From Pachypanchax playfairii (lineage: Eukaryota > Chordata > Actinopteri > Cyprinodontiformes > Aplocheilidae): a stretch of 64,000 bases of DNA. Below are positions 44,958 to 55,306 of the stretch, piece after piece. The stretch covers positions 4,804,077 through 4,868,076 of the forward strand of contig SSNP01000024.1 in assembly GCA_006937955.1 (NCBI GenBank), written 5' to 3'. Within the stretch, counting starts at the first letter, position 1. Every line of letters starts with the position of its first letter. Made by a program: the position numbers and the translations under genes. The notes beneath the pieces were generated by a model. The model worked only from the letters and a program-made list of their open reading frames with translations. It searched no databases and was not told where the DNA came from.

Positions 44958-47900
44958 AACCCTAACCCTTCCTATCTTCCTCATTACAACAACCTCTGAA
45001 CTTGTTGGTTACATCTTTCTGTCTGCAGCCATGTCTCTAACAGAAACCCAGCACCAGCCATTGTTTGTGATGTTGTTTCTCTCTCCATTGTTGCAAACAC
45101 TTGTTTGGATGTTTAATGTGCTCATTGTGAAAGTAACCGAGGAGCTGTAAACATAATGAGATGTTAGTTTTATTGTGAAATATTTCTAAACAAACATGCT
45201 GCTGCATCACAGTAGCATGTGTGTTTTCAGTCGTGCATGTGTCTAAGCAGTAGCGTCTCGCCTCATGGGAAGAAGTTTGATAGTTCCATTTGTTTATATT
45301 CTCACAGCATTTGTGTAAAATCTTTCTCAATAAGTGGATTTCTTTCTGATTCAAGCACGAAATAAAAGTGAGCTTTTTGAAAAGTAAATGTTTTTGTAGT
45401 TTTATCTGATTAATTTTCAATCCATTCACAGTGACTTGCTCACCATCCATCTCCTTGTCTGTTTACACATATAGTTTGAGACGAGCTACTCATCCTTCTG
45501 TTTGAGTGACAAGTCACCCTGCTGTTACAGCGCTCACTGGTCCTGGACATGAATGGACCACGACTCAAGTGTTGTGCCTGACAGGGTGTCTGGAGATGAT
45601 GGGTTTGGCAGATTTGAGAATTCAATGTTAATAGATGCACTCAGGGGCACCGAGCTGTCCATTCTTTGCCATGAAATAATTACAAGGCTACTGTGATGCC
45701 TCATTTTAAAAGTGTCACTACAAATCCCTTTTCTGTCTTCTCACCTCCTGCAGTTCTCATTTTTATGCCACAGACCAACCCAAGAGGAAAAATGCAAATG
45801 GCTGTTGAAACCATCCATTAATTCAGTACCAGGGATGTGACTCCTCTTCTCACAGAAATCATGTTCTTTCAGTTTTTTTTTTAACTACATGGACGTTGCA
45901 TAAGTTATTCATGTGTTACACCCAACAAAAAATAATAAAACAGCTTCATCAGTGTATAAAAGCAACGACATTAAGTCATTCACACATCAGTTCCTTTTCC
46001 ATTAATATTCCTCTTAGCTTTGGTCAAAACTGCTGGAATTGATACACTTGTGATATTTTTTTTTTCGCTGATGTAACTGCTTAAAAAGTTTTCCATCAAC
46101 ACGTCATTAGTTTTCAGTTTATCATGACAAACTTGCAGTTTTTGTGTAAAACACTGCACCAGTGCATCAGCTGTATTTTCAAACATGTGTTCAGTTTTAT
46201 GGGTTTCATTGAACTTTATTATAGCCGTCAGAAAAAACGTCTTATTTCACCCGAGGACACTCTCAGACAAGCTCAGTTTTATTCTAACAGCATCTTGTTT
46301 TGCTGGTCATGTATATTACAGCAAACTAATTGTTTCTTAAACAACACAGCTGATGGGAGAAGAAAGAAAGTGAAAGGAACTCTAAAACTTGTTCAAACGA
46401 TTAGCTTTATTTCTATTTTTTCCTTTGCATTTCTTACACTGGCAATGATCATTTAAAACAACTTCACGTACATCAATTTGAATAATTCCTTTATGTTTTT
46501 TATCACAAATTACTTCTCATCAATGAAGTGAAGGTCAGTGTAGAAGGTTCCCGATTTGAAATCACTTAAAGTTATGCTCTAGCTCATCCACTAAGAGATA
46601 TCTTGTGGGAAGTCGAGTGTCCCCAGCTGAAAGCCGTACAAGGAAATGAAATTCACCAATCTTTAGAAGGCACAGATGTTATCAGTTTCACAGGTGATAA
46701 GAAAAAAATAAAAACCTTCTCTTTGCAAAAGTCATCTTGAAGTCAACTTTCCGTCTGTGAAGGAACAGGTGAACTTTGACATAAAAAGACGGCCTGCTGC
46801 CTCATGTGATATCATCACTTGGCATTTGACAGCTCACAGAACAAGAGAGTTTATCACTGATGACCATCTTCAGTCTTCTAAAGGTCAGAGTTATCTGGTA
46901 AAGAAGCAGCAGGTGTAACTTTACACAGTTTTGAGGAAAATATTTGTCACGAATGAAGGAAACAACTGATTTTTAAGTTGTGTAATATAGCTAGGATACA
47001 TGTAATATTACATAATGCTACTAGGTTAAGTGATTGTAGATCTGTAAAAGGAGAGCTATGTAAAAAGGAACAGATGCAGCTTTAAGCTCTTCTGCACTTG
47101 TTTGGAACTGCTGTTGATCCTCGTTGAACATTATGAAGCTGATCTACTCTGAGGTGACCAAAAACTCTTCTAAAGCCTGCAGAATGAGATATTGTGGATA
47201 CCTGGAGATTATTATATTCATTTTTGTAGTTAACAGATAGGATGCTAACCATATTTAGCCTTTACTTGAGCTCTCCTCAGTCAGTCATGGTCACATTGAA
47301 AAGTAGCATCACTAATATCCTGGTTTAAGTTACGATTTATTGTTTAATTGCTCTCTATACTGTGAGAAAAAAAACATCTAACACACCTGCTACAACTACT
47401 GATTAAAAATAATAGGGATAAACAAGACCTTAAATCAAAGTAAAGTTAAATAAAACCAAATATATTAGCCTTTAACTTGCAATCAAAAGTGTAAATGTTT
47501 AAACAAAATCATATTACTTCTGCAGCTGTATCATTTAAATAAACAAATATCCATGTTATTTAATTTAATCTGAATGTGCCACAGCAGAATATCAAAATGT
47601 ATTTAAACGTACGTCGGCATAAACGGCACGAACACTTCGTCATGTTATCAGCTGATGAGACGGTGTGGTGCTAATTACAGCCCAGCGTAAACATTCACTC
47701 ATCAGTCGGCAGATGTGTGTGTGTGTTCTCCACAGGAAGAATTGTTCACTCGCTCACATTTTATTCAGCGTGAGAGACTTTGCATTGCTGCCTCTCAGCT
47801 GCAAACTGTCAAGACTTCATCTTCATTCCCTCCAAGGAAAAAAAAAAAAAGAAAAATAATTTTGGGCCTGTTAAAATGGAGAGTCATGGTCTCCAGTGAA

Positions 47901-48174
47901 TGGTATTATTATGGTGGAGATTAGTTCCTGCTACAGTTTCTATGGAGCCCACCTCTTCTGTGAATCTGGTGCTTCTTACATAATAGATGAAGTAAAGTAA
48001 AAGCTACCTGAACTGAGTGTCTGTGGGGACGAATGGTGAATGTAACCTAAAACTGTGATGAAAGAAAACATTGTTCTCATATAAAATGAGACATTAGGTC
48101 ATGAAACTATGCATTTAGGGTCAAAGCACTTGTTTTCAACCTTTTGGACACGTCCATTAGATGTGTTTTTTGTA

Positions 48175-48747
48175 TTAAAGAGGCCCTTCCATTAAAAACA
48201 GTTTTTTTCTGAGGTTTCTGTTGAATATTTTAGCTCCACAGGTGTTCTTACCTTCATAGTGGGTGTGAAAACAGGTCAACAACTTCTCTCTCAGTTTATA
48301 CTCTCAACCTACGCAGGTGGCGATAAAACCCGAGTTCTCCTGAGTCCGAACGGCCTGTATCTGTTTCGTCACAACTCGTTAGTATTCGGCAGCTCCCGCA
48401 GTTGAAACCACGCCTAGCATGCTGCTAGCTAAAAGCTGTAGCATAAGACGTAGCAAACAGGAAGAGAAAACGTCTGATGTTATTATGCGCAGCGGGGCAG
48501 GAAATAGTATACCTTGCTCTCATAGGCTAGTTTGTTAGCCAATCTGAGACCAGCAAATCCAAATAATGAATATGAACGAGCTGCTGCTTGAGGCCTGACG
48601 GAACGAGCCGGAACCACCCAAATTTTAATGCAAACAGATTGAAAGGTCTGTTAATCAGTGTTTCCTGGCGTTTTTTAGATATAAAATGTTTCATATTATA
48701 TATAAATATCCACAAAGTCCTGAAATTTGTATGAAATGGCCTCTTTA
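48175..48747 (+). mobile_element. MITE family copy 4 of 4 (both ends intact)
   Basis: About 573 bp with the left end TTAAAGAGGCCCTTCCAT and right end ATGAAATGGCCTCTTTAA. The interior is close to copy 3 but lacks the CCTTTGTTC segment after CACAACTC and part of the tail before the right end. Same orientation as the other three copies. Confidence 0.92.
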
Positions 48748-51280
48748 AAAATATACCATGAGAAAAATCAACCCTAAACACGATGGTTGTAAATTAAGAC
48801 TTTAAATCTGCACAGTATCACCTAGGAAATGAAGAAGATTGTCTTTCTTCTGCAAATTTGAGATTTTCAATGTCGACACAAAAGCAAATGTCTACAATTT
48901 TTATTTTTAAACCTTTTATATGTTTCCATATAGATGCAAGAGTGAAAAAGATAAAACAAAGAACAATACCTGTATGCATGACACAAAATTTTCTGACTAA
49001 ACTATATTTTTGTCAAACACATCTTCATAGTAAAACGGTCATTCGCTACATTGGTGAATTTATTAGATACAGTTCATAAATTAGGCATCTTACATTTCAA
49101 AATGTAGATATTTCCTGGACCCCTTGTTCATCCTTGTCTTTTGGAAAATTAACTACCTGGATAAGAAACTCTGTTTGTTGTTTTTTTTTTTTTTTTTACT
49201 GGTAAAATCTTTCAAATCTACAGCTGCAAGCAAAAAAAAAAGGTCTAGCTGGGTTCTCTGTTTCTCTTTGCAACAAGACTGAGTGGGTGATAACTGTCAA
49301 AGTAACATCCACATGAATGTCACAAGCCAAGATTTTCCAGGATAACGTTACCATGAAACTAGATGAACAAGTCTTTCCTGCCACTAGATTTAATGATGAG
49401 ACTCAGGTTCCTTTGACGTAAAGAGTTTGTAGAGATTTGCACAAATACGTGAGTATTTTTAATTTCCCAAATGTGGATAATGTACTTATCTGTTATTTCT
49501 TATCTCTTTGCAAAGACCCGGAACACTGATATAAAGGCATGTGATTAAGGCTGTTTGTTCATACGTGGTTCTATTTATTTCCAAAGGAAATCTTATGTAA
49601 CTTCATACGGAGAAACAATTTATGTAAATCCATTTCTTTGCCTAAGAAATTGCATCGTTTCTCATCATTCTTTCAGTGTTTTGTTGATTAAATTACATTT
49701 TCAGACCATTTTTACTTTATATTTAAAATTTCAGCTTATTTTCCAGCAAACTTTTGAACATCATCTAACATAATTTTCATGTGTTAGCAATCAGAATCAG
49801 AGATAATTCTAACTTGAGCAAGCTGTATGTCTTTCATTGTCTTGATAATAAAAAAATGGGCCTTTTGGTCTAAAACAAAAAAAACATCATGCTAATTGCT
49901 GCTTTTGTGTGTGTGACTTGCTTTCTGAGTTGCGAGTGTGATTTGCAAACACTTAGGTGGTAGAGAAACTCTGAGGCAGTGTAATTGTGAAGTAAATGTC
50001 ACAAACATTGGCAGATGAAAGACAAATAACAAATCAACAAACAAATTGTCCAATAAAATGTATTAAATTGAAGTAAAAGTTGACCTCATCCAAACAACAA
50101 GAACACAAAAATATGACAGGACACAACACTGATATTATTTACAGCTCAGATTTTGAGAATATTATTTTGAGGTGTTTGCATGATGTTTTTCCATGCTAGT
50201 GTTCCATCCTTTTTGCTAGTAAAGAACCTGCTGATTCTGCAAATTTTGTAAATATATATCATGCATTTGTTTCACATTTTTTAAGAAGGAAAATTGAGTG
50301 CATGGGGATGAATATTGCTCCTACATGAGGCTTAATTTCTCATTTTCTCATCCTTAATTTACCTTTTCAACAGATGTTCCCATAGACACGACACACTTCC
50401 TTTAAATGGGTCTTCTGTGTAATTTTATGGTCCTTTCATTCAACTGAAGAAATCACTGAGCAGCGTGTTCCCATTCAGACCTAATTAATTATTTATCCAT
50501 CAAACTGAAATGATCTTTTCTAGTTTCCTTGATTAAATCAAGTAATTATTGTGTTTTTGTTAAAGGTTACTAATCAAATAGGCATGGCACTATAAACAGT
50601 AATCAATCTGTTATTTTATACTCATTCTACATTTGATTACAAAAGAACAAATAACAATGACTCAACTTTGGGAATGAATGTAAATCATTTTCAATCAAAT
50701 AACAAAAGTTCATCAACTGCACTCTTCACCTTCTCCTCCTTTTTTCATCATCAGTGATGCACAATATCCATTTTCAACAGTTTTGCTTTTTCTTGAGATT
50801 AATCAGCAGTGGATGATCAGTGTTATCCCCAATGCAGCTGGGAGAGCCAGGAAAATGTCACACCATTCAGTTTGTTATAGGGAACAACTAGACATGATGT
50901 TTATATGTAAATGTTCAGAGAGAATTAGAATTAGATTAATCGATGACAGCTAGGATTTCTACAGCACATACTGTACCTCTGAAATCTCTGGGCTCATCGT
51001 TCCAGCCATAAGTCAAATAAGCACAAACTCAGCTTTATCAAAGGAGTTCCATGCATGTATCTGAGCCTGAATTGTTCTTGCACTAATAAGATAAAGGTAT
51101 ATTAGTGAGGATTGTCTGTAATTAGACTCAGGGGAAGTTATTTGTAAGAATAAATGTATTTGAAAGCATGACTGTGTGTTTCCTGGTGGAATTTGCAAAG
51201 TATTGAAAGTGCTTTACTGTCATCTGGTGGTAAAATGTCTGTACAGCCACCTTTTTTTTACAGTGAGATAAAATTATAGT

Positions 51281-51286
51281 TTTATT
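51281..51286 (-). promoter_or_regulatory. Candidate poly(A) signal AATAAA beside receptor stop
   Basis: On the - strand the stop TAA (51288-51290) is followed one base later by AATAAA. If used, the 3' UTR would be only some 15-35 bases. I did not see another clear AATAAA close downstream. Confidence 0.45.
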
Positions 51287-51287
51287 T

Positions 51288-51728
51288 TTAAAAATTGCCA
51301 ACCGGAGCTTTGGACATTAAATGTTTCCTGGTATTCTTTTCTGGCCTAAGTAGGATAATATAGCACTTTGGAGCAAAGATGCAACCCAGCAATCCATAGC
51401 TGGAGGCCAAGATTGCAAACACTTCCGTGACTGTGGCATACTTTCCTGGAGAGCTGATGTAGGCGGGAATAAATGCTACCCACACAGCACAAAAAATAAG
51501 CATACTGAAAGTGATCAGCCTGGCCTCGTTAAAGCTGTCCGGAAGTTTCCTCGCCATGAAGGCCAAAAGAAGACAGAGGCATGCCAGAAGGCCGATGTAG
51601 CACAGAACCAAAGCAAATGCGATGCCTGAGCCTTCATCACATAAGAGGATGACAAAGGGTTTCTCCCGTGGGATCATTTGGTGTGGAGCAGGGGGTGCTA
51701 CAACCAGCCAAACTGTACAGATAATCAC
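51288..51728 (-). CDS. OlfC receptor coding exon 10 (rest of TM4 to C-terminus)
   Basis: Residues 745-890 and TAA. It starts VIICTVWLVVAPP (rest of TM4) and includes TM5 (GIAFALVLCYIGLLACLCLL), SFNEARLITF, TM6 (SMLIFCAVWVAFIPAY), TM7 (VFAILASSYGLLGC) and FAPKCYIILLRPE. Acceptor CATGCAG. Confidence 0.93.
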   Translation of the reverse strand: MIICTVWLVVAPPAPHQMIPREKPFVILLCDEGSGIAFALVLCYIGLLACLCLLLAFMARKLPDSFNEARLITFSMLIFCAVWVAFIPAYISSPGKYATVTEVFAILASSYGLLGCIFAPKCYIILLRPEKNTRKHLMSKAPVGNF

Positions 51729-54700
51729 CTGCATGACAGGAAGGATATCTTACTTAAACATTTCAACAAATGTTTAGCGAAATCTATTTGTTTTTATTTA
51801 CCTGTGCCAGTGTACAAACGGCAATGATTGACCTTTGCTGTAAAGGCCCAAACCATTTCATGATATTCCTGCCTGGAAGTTTAGCCTTGAAGGCTATTAG
51901 CACCACTATTGTTTTTCCCAAAATGCAAGACATACAAAGGACAAAGCTGATCCCAAAAGCTGTGTGACGCAGCATGCAGGACCACTTTGACGGCTGACCG
52001 ATGAAGGTCAGGGAGCAGAGGAAGCAGAGAATCAACGAGAAGAGCAGCAGAAAGCTCAGCTCAGAATTGTTAGCTCGGACTATGGGTGTGGTTCTGTGGC
52101 AGAAAAATATAAATATCACAAAACAGGTACTGAGGGAGCCAATGAGTGAAATAACCACCAGGGTAATGCCTATGGTGTCGTTAAAAGAGAGAAACTCCAC
52201 TTTTTTTGGGATACAGGTGGACTTTTCGACATTGGACCAGAACTCTGGTGGACATGGCTCACAATCTATAGCATCTAAAAGAAAAAAAAATGTCTGTGCT
52301 GTCATACCAAAGCCTTTTCTTTTCAACTTTACTCAATAATTCATTATATTAAACACAATGTGTCCGGTGTGTCCTTCTTTTACCAGTTTGATTGCTAATC
52401 TCTCCAGCGGCACAAGCCACACAGTCATAGCAGCAGATAGGAAAGTTGGGTCTCGTTGCCTTCCGGGTGCCTGGAGGGCAAATGAAGCTGCATACTGATA
52501 AGGGAACCTGAGGAAACAAGCAAACCCAAACTACAGTGATTATCAAATATAATAAATAAATTGGCTGTGGACTGGCACCATTAGTCAGTGTTGCCTTGTA
52601 GCAAGAATGTTGTGGAATTAGCTGGTAATAGGAGAACATATGGTTTTTTTCCAGGTTTCCTCCTAAAGCCCCAAAAATTGATATTTGTTAATTGATGACT
52701 TGAAATTAGTTCTGTGTGTAAGTGCGTAAAAGGTTACTTGTATTTATGTGTGGCCCTTTGATGAACTGGTGACCCATTCAAAAAGTGAAAACTGAGTGGA
52801 TGAACAAAGAACTTGAAAATCACAACGTGTACATTTATTCTACTAAAATTTTCTACCTTGGTTTTGTTGCCATTCCACAGAATTTTCTCCTCCTGGATCA
52901 CAAGTTTTTGATGTGCAGACAGACTCATCCCATCAAATTTACCGATGGTGACTAATTCCATCTCCCCATTGGGCTTCAGCTGCCAGTTAACCAGATCATA
53001 CATTGCTGCTGGGTCACCATTTACATCAAATTTAATTTCATCAGCAAATGAATTTGAATATCGCACTTGTTTTATGTAATGAAGCAGCTAAGGGAAGAAC
53101 ATGTATACAAGTGATTAAATTACAGCAAATTAAATCATCTTAATAAAGATATAGTAATAGTTATAGTAACTACCTGCCATGGCTCAATGTTGACAGCATC
53201 TGAGCAGGTCTGCTGAAAAAATGGTCCGTTTCCCTTTACACAGTTTTTCAGATCTTTCAGTGCATGGACAACAGCATACACAGCTTTATAGACATTGTAG
53301 GAAATTCTCAGCTGGGATACATCTGAGTAAATATTTGTCACACTCCTGAGGTCTTCTGTTCCAGAGCATGGAGGTTTACTCTCAGCTTTTTGTTCCTGAC
53401 CTTCAACCTGCCCATTCAGGCTGCACTGAAACACCTCCTCCCAGAAGGGTAGAAGGAAAGGATCGTCACGGGCACCTGGTCCTGAGGGATTCAAGCGAAG
53501 CAGAAAGTCTTGCAGGTGGGGGATGTGCGCCTGCCGAATGGCAAATCCAACAGTACCGTGGAGGATGTGGCGATACTTTCTGTGGGTGGAAAGTACAGCA
53601 GCTGTGCTCCAAGCTTCACTGGCCAGCCACTGTATCCCAGTCAGCCCAGTTCTAAATTTAACAGAGTTGGAGCTGACAGTTTTTCTGACATTATGGAGTC
53701 AAAAAATCTGCAGTTGAAACAGTATCCCAACTAAACGTTCGTACCTTAGAGCTTCATCAAACAGTGCCACTGCATCTTGCTCCACAGCAAAAACGAGGAT
53801 CGCACGAGCTCCTGATGAGCGAATCTTCAAAATGATGGATAATATTTCAGTCTGATCTTTGTTCTTAGGAACTATCTCATGTAGGGCAACACAAACCCCC
53901 AACTTTTGGATCTAAGACAGCAAAACAAGAAACAAAAAAAACATATTATTGTGTAATGCAAGGTTCCACTACCTGCGGTCCCTGAGTTGGAGTACACCCC
54001 ATTATGCTTGCTAGTCCATCACAAAGCCACTTAAAGACAACCATTCACACAAACACACAGACACACACACACAGCTAAAGCCAATTTAGAGTCACCTCCC
54101 ACCAACCCACACATGCATAAAGAAACACAAAAAGGCTTGTGTCAAGGTTCAAACACATGACCTTCCTGCTGCAAGACAAGCATCCAACCAATTGCTTTAA
54201 CATGCATCCCAATTACGAACTCTTTTCTTTTCTGTTGGTGTGTGACTTACCTGATTTATAAATAGGTTGGCCCCATCACGACCATAAGCATCATCACCTG
54301 CTATCACACCCACCCAGGTCCAGCCAAAATGTTTCACAAGTTGTACCAGGGCATCTACCTGGACAGAGATAAAGACATGAGTCACTAATAAACGAGTAAC
54401 TTGAAAAACAATGAACTTTTTTATTTATCTATGACCCTAACCTGAAAGAAGTCACTAGGCATTGTCCTTAAAAAGGCAGGGAACTCTTTTTTATCACTCA
54501 GACAGGCACAGCTGGAGAAATAGCTCACCTGGAAAATTATTTCATTTTTAAATATCCAGTCAACAACAACAACAAATAAAAAATAAATAACACAGTCACC
54601 ACCCAGCTTCAGATTAGAACAGCACTGTAACACAGCAATGATGAATTTACTTGTGGAACATGGAAGACTCCCAGGAAACGAGCCACGACGAGAGACTGAG

Positions 54701-55306
54701 TAGATCCTCCGTCTCCTATCACTACTGGTACACTCCCATGACAAGTGACATTATCCTGAGTCTTTTCTTCAATTTTTGAATCATTTTCTATTCCCATTAA
54801 CTCCATGGCAGCCTTCAAAGCTTGATGTGGCGTGCTACATGAATCATAGATCTTATAGCCAACTGTGATGTTTGGAAGAAGTTTACTGTCTCTGTTAATC
54901 TCCTCGATTGCAAAGATCATAGTTTGCATCCAACGGAAAGTTCTAAAATTAAATCTGTAGAAAGACAATGAGAAGTTGCATGCAGTGAGTCGACATCACA
55001 GCGCAATTTGTTTTGCACATACAGTTAAATACTGAATGCAGCTTACCCAAGGCACTTTGTAGGAGGAGGCTGAGCAGTGAAAGACATATTCTGCTCCACC
55101 ATGCTGCTGTCATGGAGCGAGAAGAGTCCCCCCAAGATGATGTCCCCTTTTCTTTCCAACGCAGGCAGAGGCATGACGCCGGGGATCCTTTGACATTGAC
55201 GGCTCTGGTCCTGGTGGGAGTCGGAGTGAAAAAAAATATTCCACACAAGACTCATGAGCACAACTCGGATCCTTTTCCATGAAAGAATGGCCTCGACAAA
55301 CCTCAT
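51288..55306 (-). CDS. Family C olfactory receptor (fish OlfC/V2R type), 10 coding exons
   Basis: Seven-helix receptor of the V2R/OlfC branch of family C GPCRs, which in fish olfactory neurons commonly senses amino acids. Ten exons splice in frame to 2673 nt, 890 residues. The order is a signal-like hydrophobic start, Venus-flytrap domain (about 25-530), nine-cysteine linker (about 551-605, VCSFICPPG to STCIP), seven helices (about 620-870), and a short tail ending PEKNTRKHLMSKAPVGNF. V2R hallmarks are IVRANNSELSFLLLFSL, SFNEARLITFSML and FAPKCYIILLRPE. Ser in GDGGS, Ser in YFSS, Asp in PSDFFQ and Tyr in DDAYGR sit where CaSR has S147, S170, D190 and Y218 of the amino-acid pocket (my alignment from memory). 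The frame is intact. The ATG at 55306 is chosen because it precedes a hydrophobic segment; an in-frame ATG at 55255 is the alternative. Subfamily and ligand cannot be assigned. It lies tail-to-tail with mme. Confidence 0.92.
51802..52274 (-). CDS. OlfC receptor coding exon 9 (TM1 to half of TM4)
   Basis: Residues 587-744: the last three linker cysteines (DCEPC, STC), then TM1 (GITLVVISLIGSLSTCFVIF), TM2 after RANNSELS, TM3 (FGISFVLCMSCILGKTIVVL) and the first part of TM4 (RSIIAVCTLAQ). Donor CAG/GTAAAT. Confidence 0.93.
52384..52507 (-). CDS. OlfC receptor coding exon 8 (cysteine-rich, 124 bp)
   Basis: Residues 546-586 plus one base, with VPLSVCSFICPPGTRK and CCYDCVACAAGEISN. Six of the nine linker cysteines lie here. 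The 124-bp length is the classic size of this family C exon. Acceptor TCCTCAG, donor GTAAAA. Confidence 0.93.
52570..52800 (+). repeat. Degenerate teleost repeat in receptor intron 7
   Basis: The + strand keeps GCACCATTAGTCAGTGTTGCC, TTGTAGCAAGAATGTTG, GGTTTCCTCC, TTTGATGAACTGGTGACC and GTGGATGAAC, an eroded version of the element at 23592-23932. It accounts for this intron being 349 bp. Confidence 0.65.
52857..53087 (-). CDS. OlfC receptor coding exon 7
   Basis: Residues 469-545, with LLHYIKQVRYSN, FDVNGDPAAMYDLVNWQL and the end of the flytrap domain. It is 231 bp, the usual size for this exon in V2R-type genes. Acceptor TCCCTTAG, donor GTAGAA. Confidence 0.92.
53174..53651 (-). CDS. OlfC receptor coding exon 6 (478 bp)
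   Basis: Residues 309-468. It contains GLTGIQWLASEAWSTAAVL, GTVGFAIRQAHIPHLQDFLL, PFLLPFWEEVFQCSL and YNVYKAVYAVVHALKDL. Acceptor AAATTTAG, donor GTAGTT. The + strand frames overlapping it are shadows. Confidence 0.93.
53745..53911 (-). CDS. OlfC receptor coding exon 5 (167 bp)
   Basis: Residues 254-308 plus two bases, with IQKLGVCVALHEIVPKN and SSGARAILVFAVEQDAVALF. The last codon (AG/A) is completed by exon 6. Acceptor TGTCTTAG, donor GTACGA. Confidence 0.92.
53970..54190 (-). repeat. Widespread teleost repeat copy in receptor intron 4
   Basis: The + strand reads TAGTCCATCACAAAG, CACACACAGCTAAAGCCAAT, TTTAGAGTCACC and GACCTTCCTGCTGCAAGACA, which is the reverse complement of the element at 23592-23932. 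It explains why this intron (339 bp) is longer than most of its neighbours. Confidence 0.75.
54251..54358 (-). CDS. OlfC receptor coding exon 4 (108 bp)
   Basis: Residues 218-253, VDALVQLVKHFGWTWVGVIA and GDDAYGRDGANLFINQ, the conserved second-lobe entry of the flytrap domain. Phase 0 at both ends. Acceptor TGTCCAG, donor GTAAGT. Confidence 0.92.
54442..54528 (-). CDS. OlfC receptor coding exon 3 (87 bp)
   Basis: Residues 189-217, VSYFSSCACLSDKKEFPAF followed by LRTMPSDFFQ. Phase 0 at both ends. In the usual gene structure this is the start of one exon of about 800 bp; here it is cut off by an extra 83-bp intron. Confidence 0.9.
54651..54954 (-). CDS. OlfC receptor coding exon 2
   Basis: Residues 87-188. 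It contains FRTFRWMQTMIFAIEEINRD, LLPNITVGYKIYDSC, NVTC and VVIGDGGSTQSLVVARFLG. It matches the second exon of family C genes in content and size (304 bp). Acceptor TTCTACAG, donor GTAAAT. Confidence 0.92.
55047..55306 (-). CDS. OlfC receptor coding exon 1
   Basis: Residues 1-86 plus two bases. It encodes the hydrophobic start (ILSWKRIRVVLMSLVWNIFF) and the first strand of the flytrap domain (KGDIILGGLFSLHDSS, then a sequon NMS). The donor is GG/GTAAGC. Confidence 0.85.

Larger units (their letters stand above)
30145..51287. other. 21-kb gene-free interval between mme and the receptor
   Basis: Both neighbours transcribe into this interval, so its two ends should be 3' UTR. I see no conserved coding frame on either strand and no receptor exon relics. 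It contains two MITE copies, a 206-bp TIR element, fragments of a common teleost repeat, a hairpin at 35741-35779, a possible diverged repeat at 37030-37790, another around 41815-42700, and a tetranucleotide block at 44637-44970. Confidence 0.6.

Noticed and set aside
44528..44959. 143-codon frame rich in Ser-Phe-Ile-His and Leu-Pro-Ser-Phe repeats
   Set aside because: It is the translation of the CATT and CCTT microsatellites.
44956..44968. Interstitial telomeric repeat
   Set aside because: Only two CCCTAA units; too short to call a telomeric site.
30145..51287. Search for receptor pseudogene exons between the two genes
   Set aside because: No frame on either strand shows flytrap, cysteine-rich or seven-helix motifs.
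53368..53734. Three overlapping + strand open frames of 64-95 codons
   Set aside because: They lie antisense to exon 6 and intron 5 of the receptor, whose - strand frame matches family C motifs throughout.
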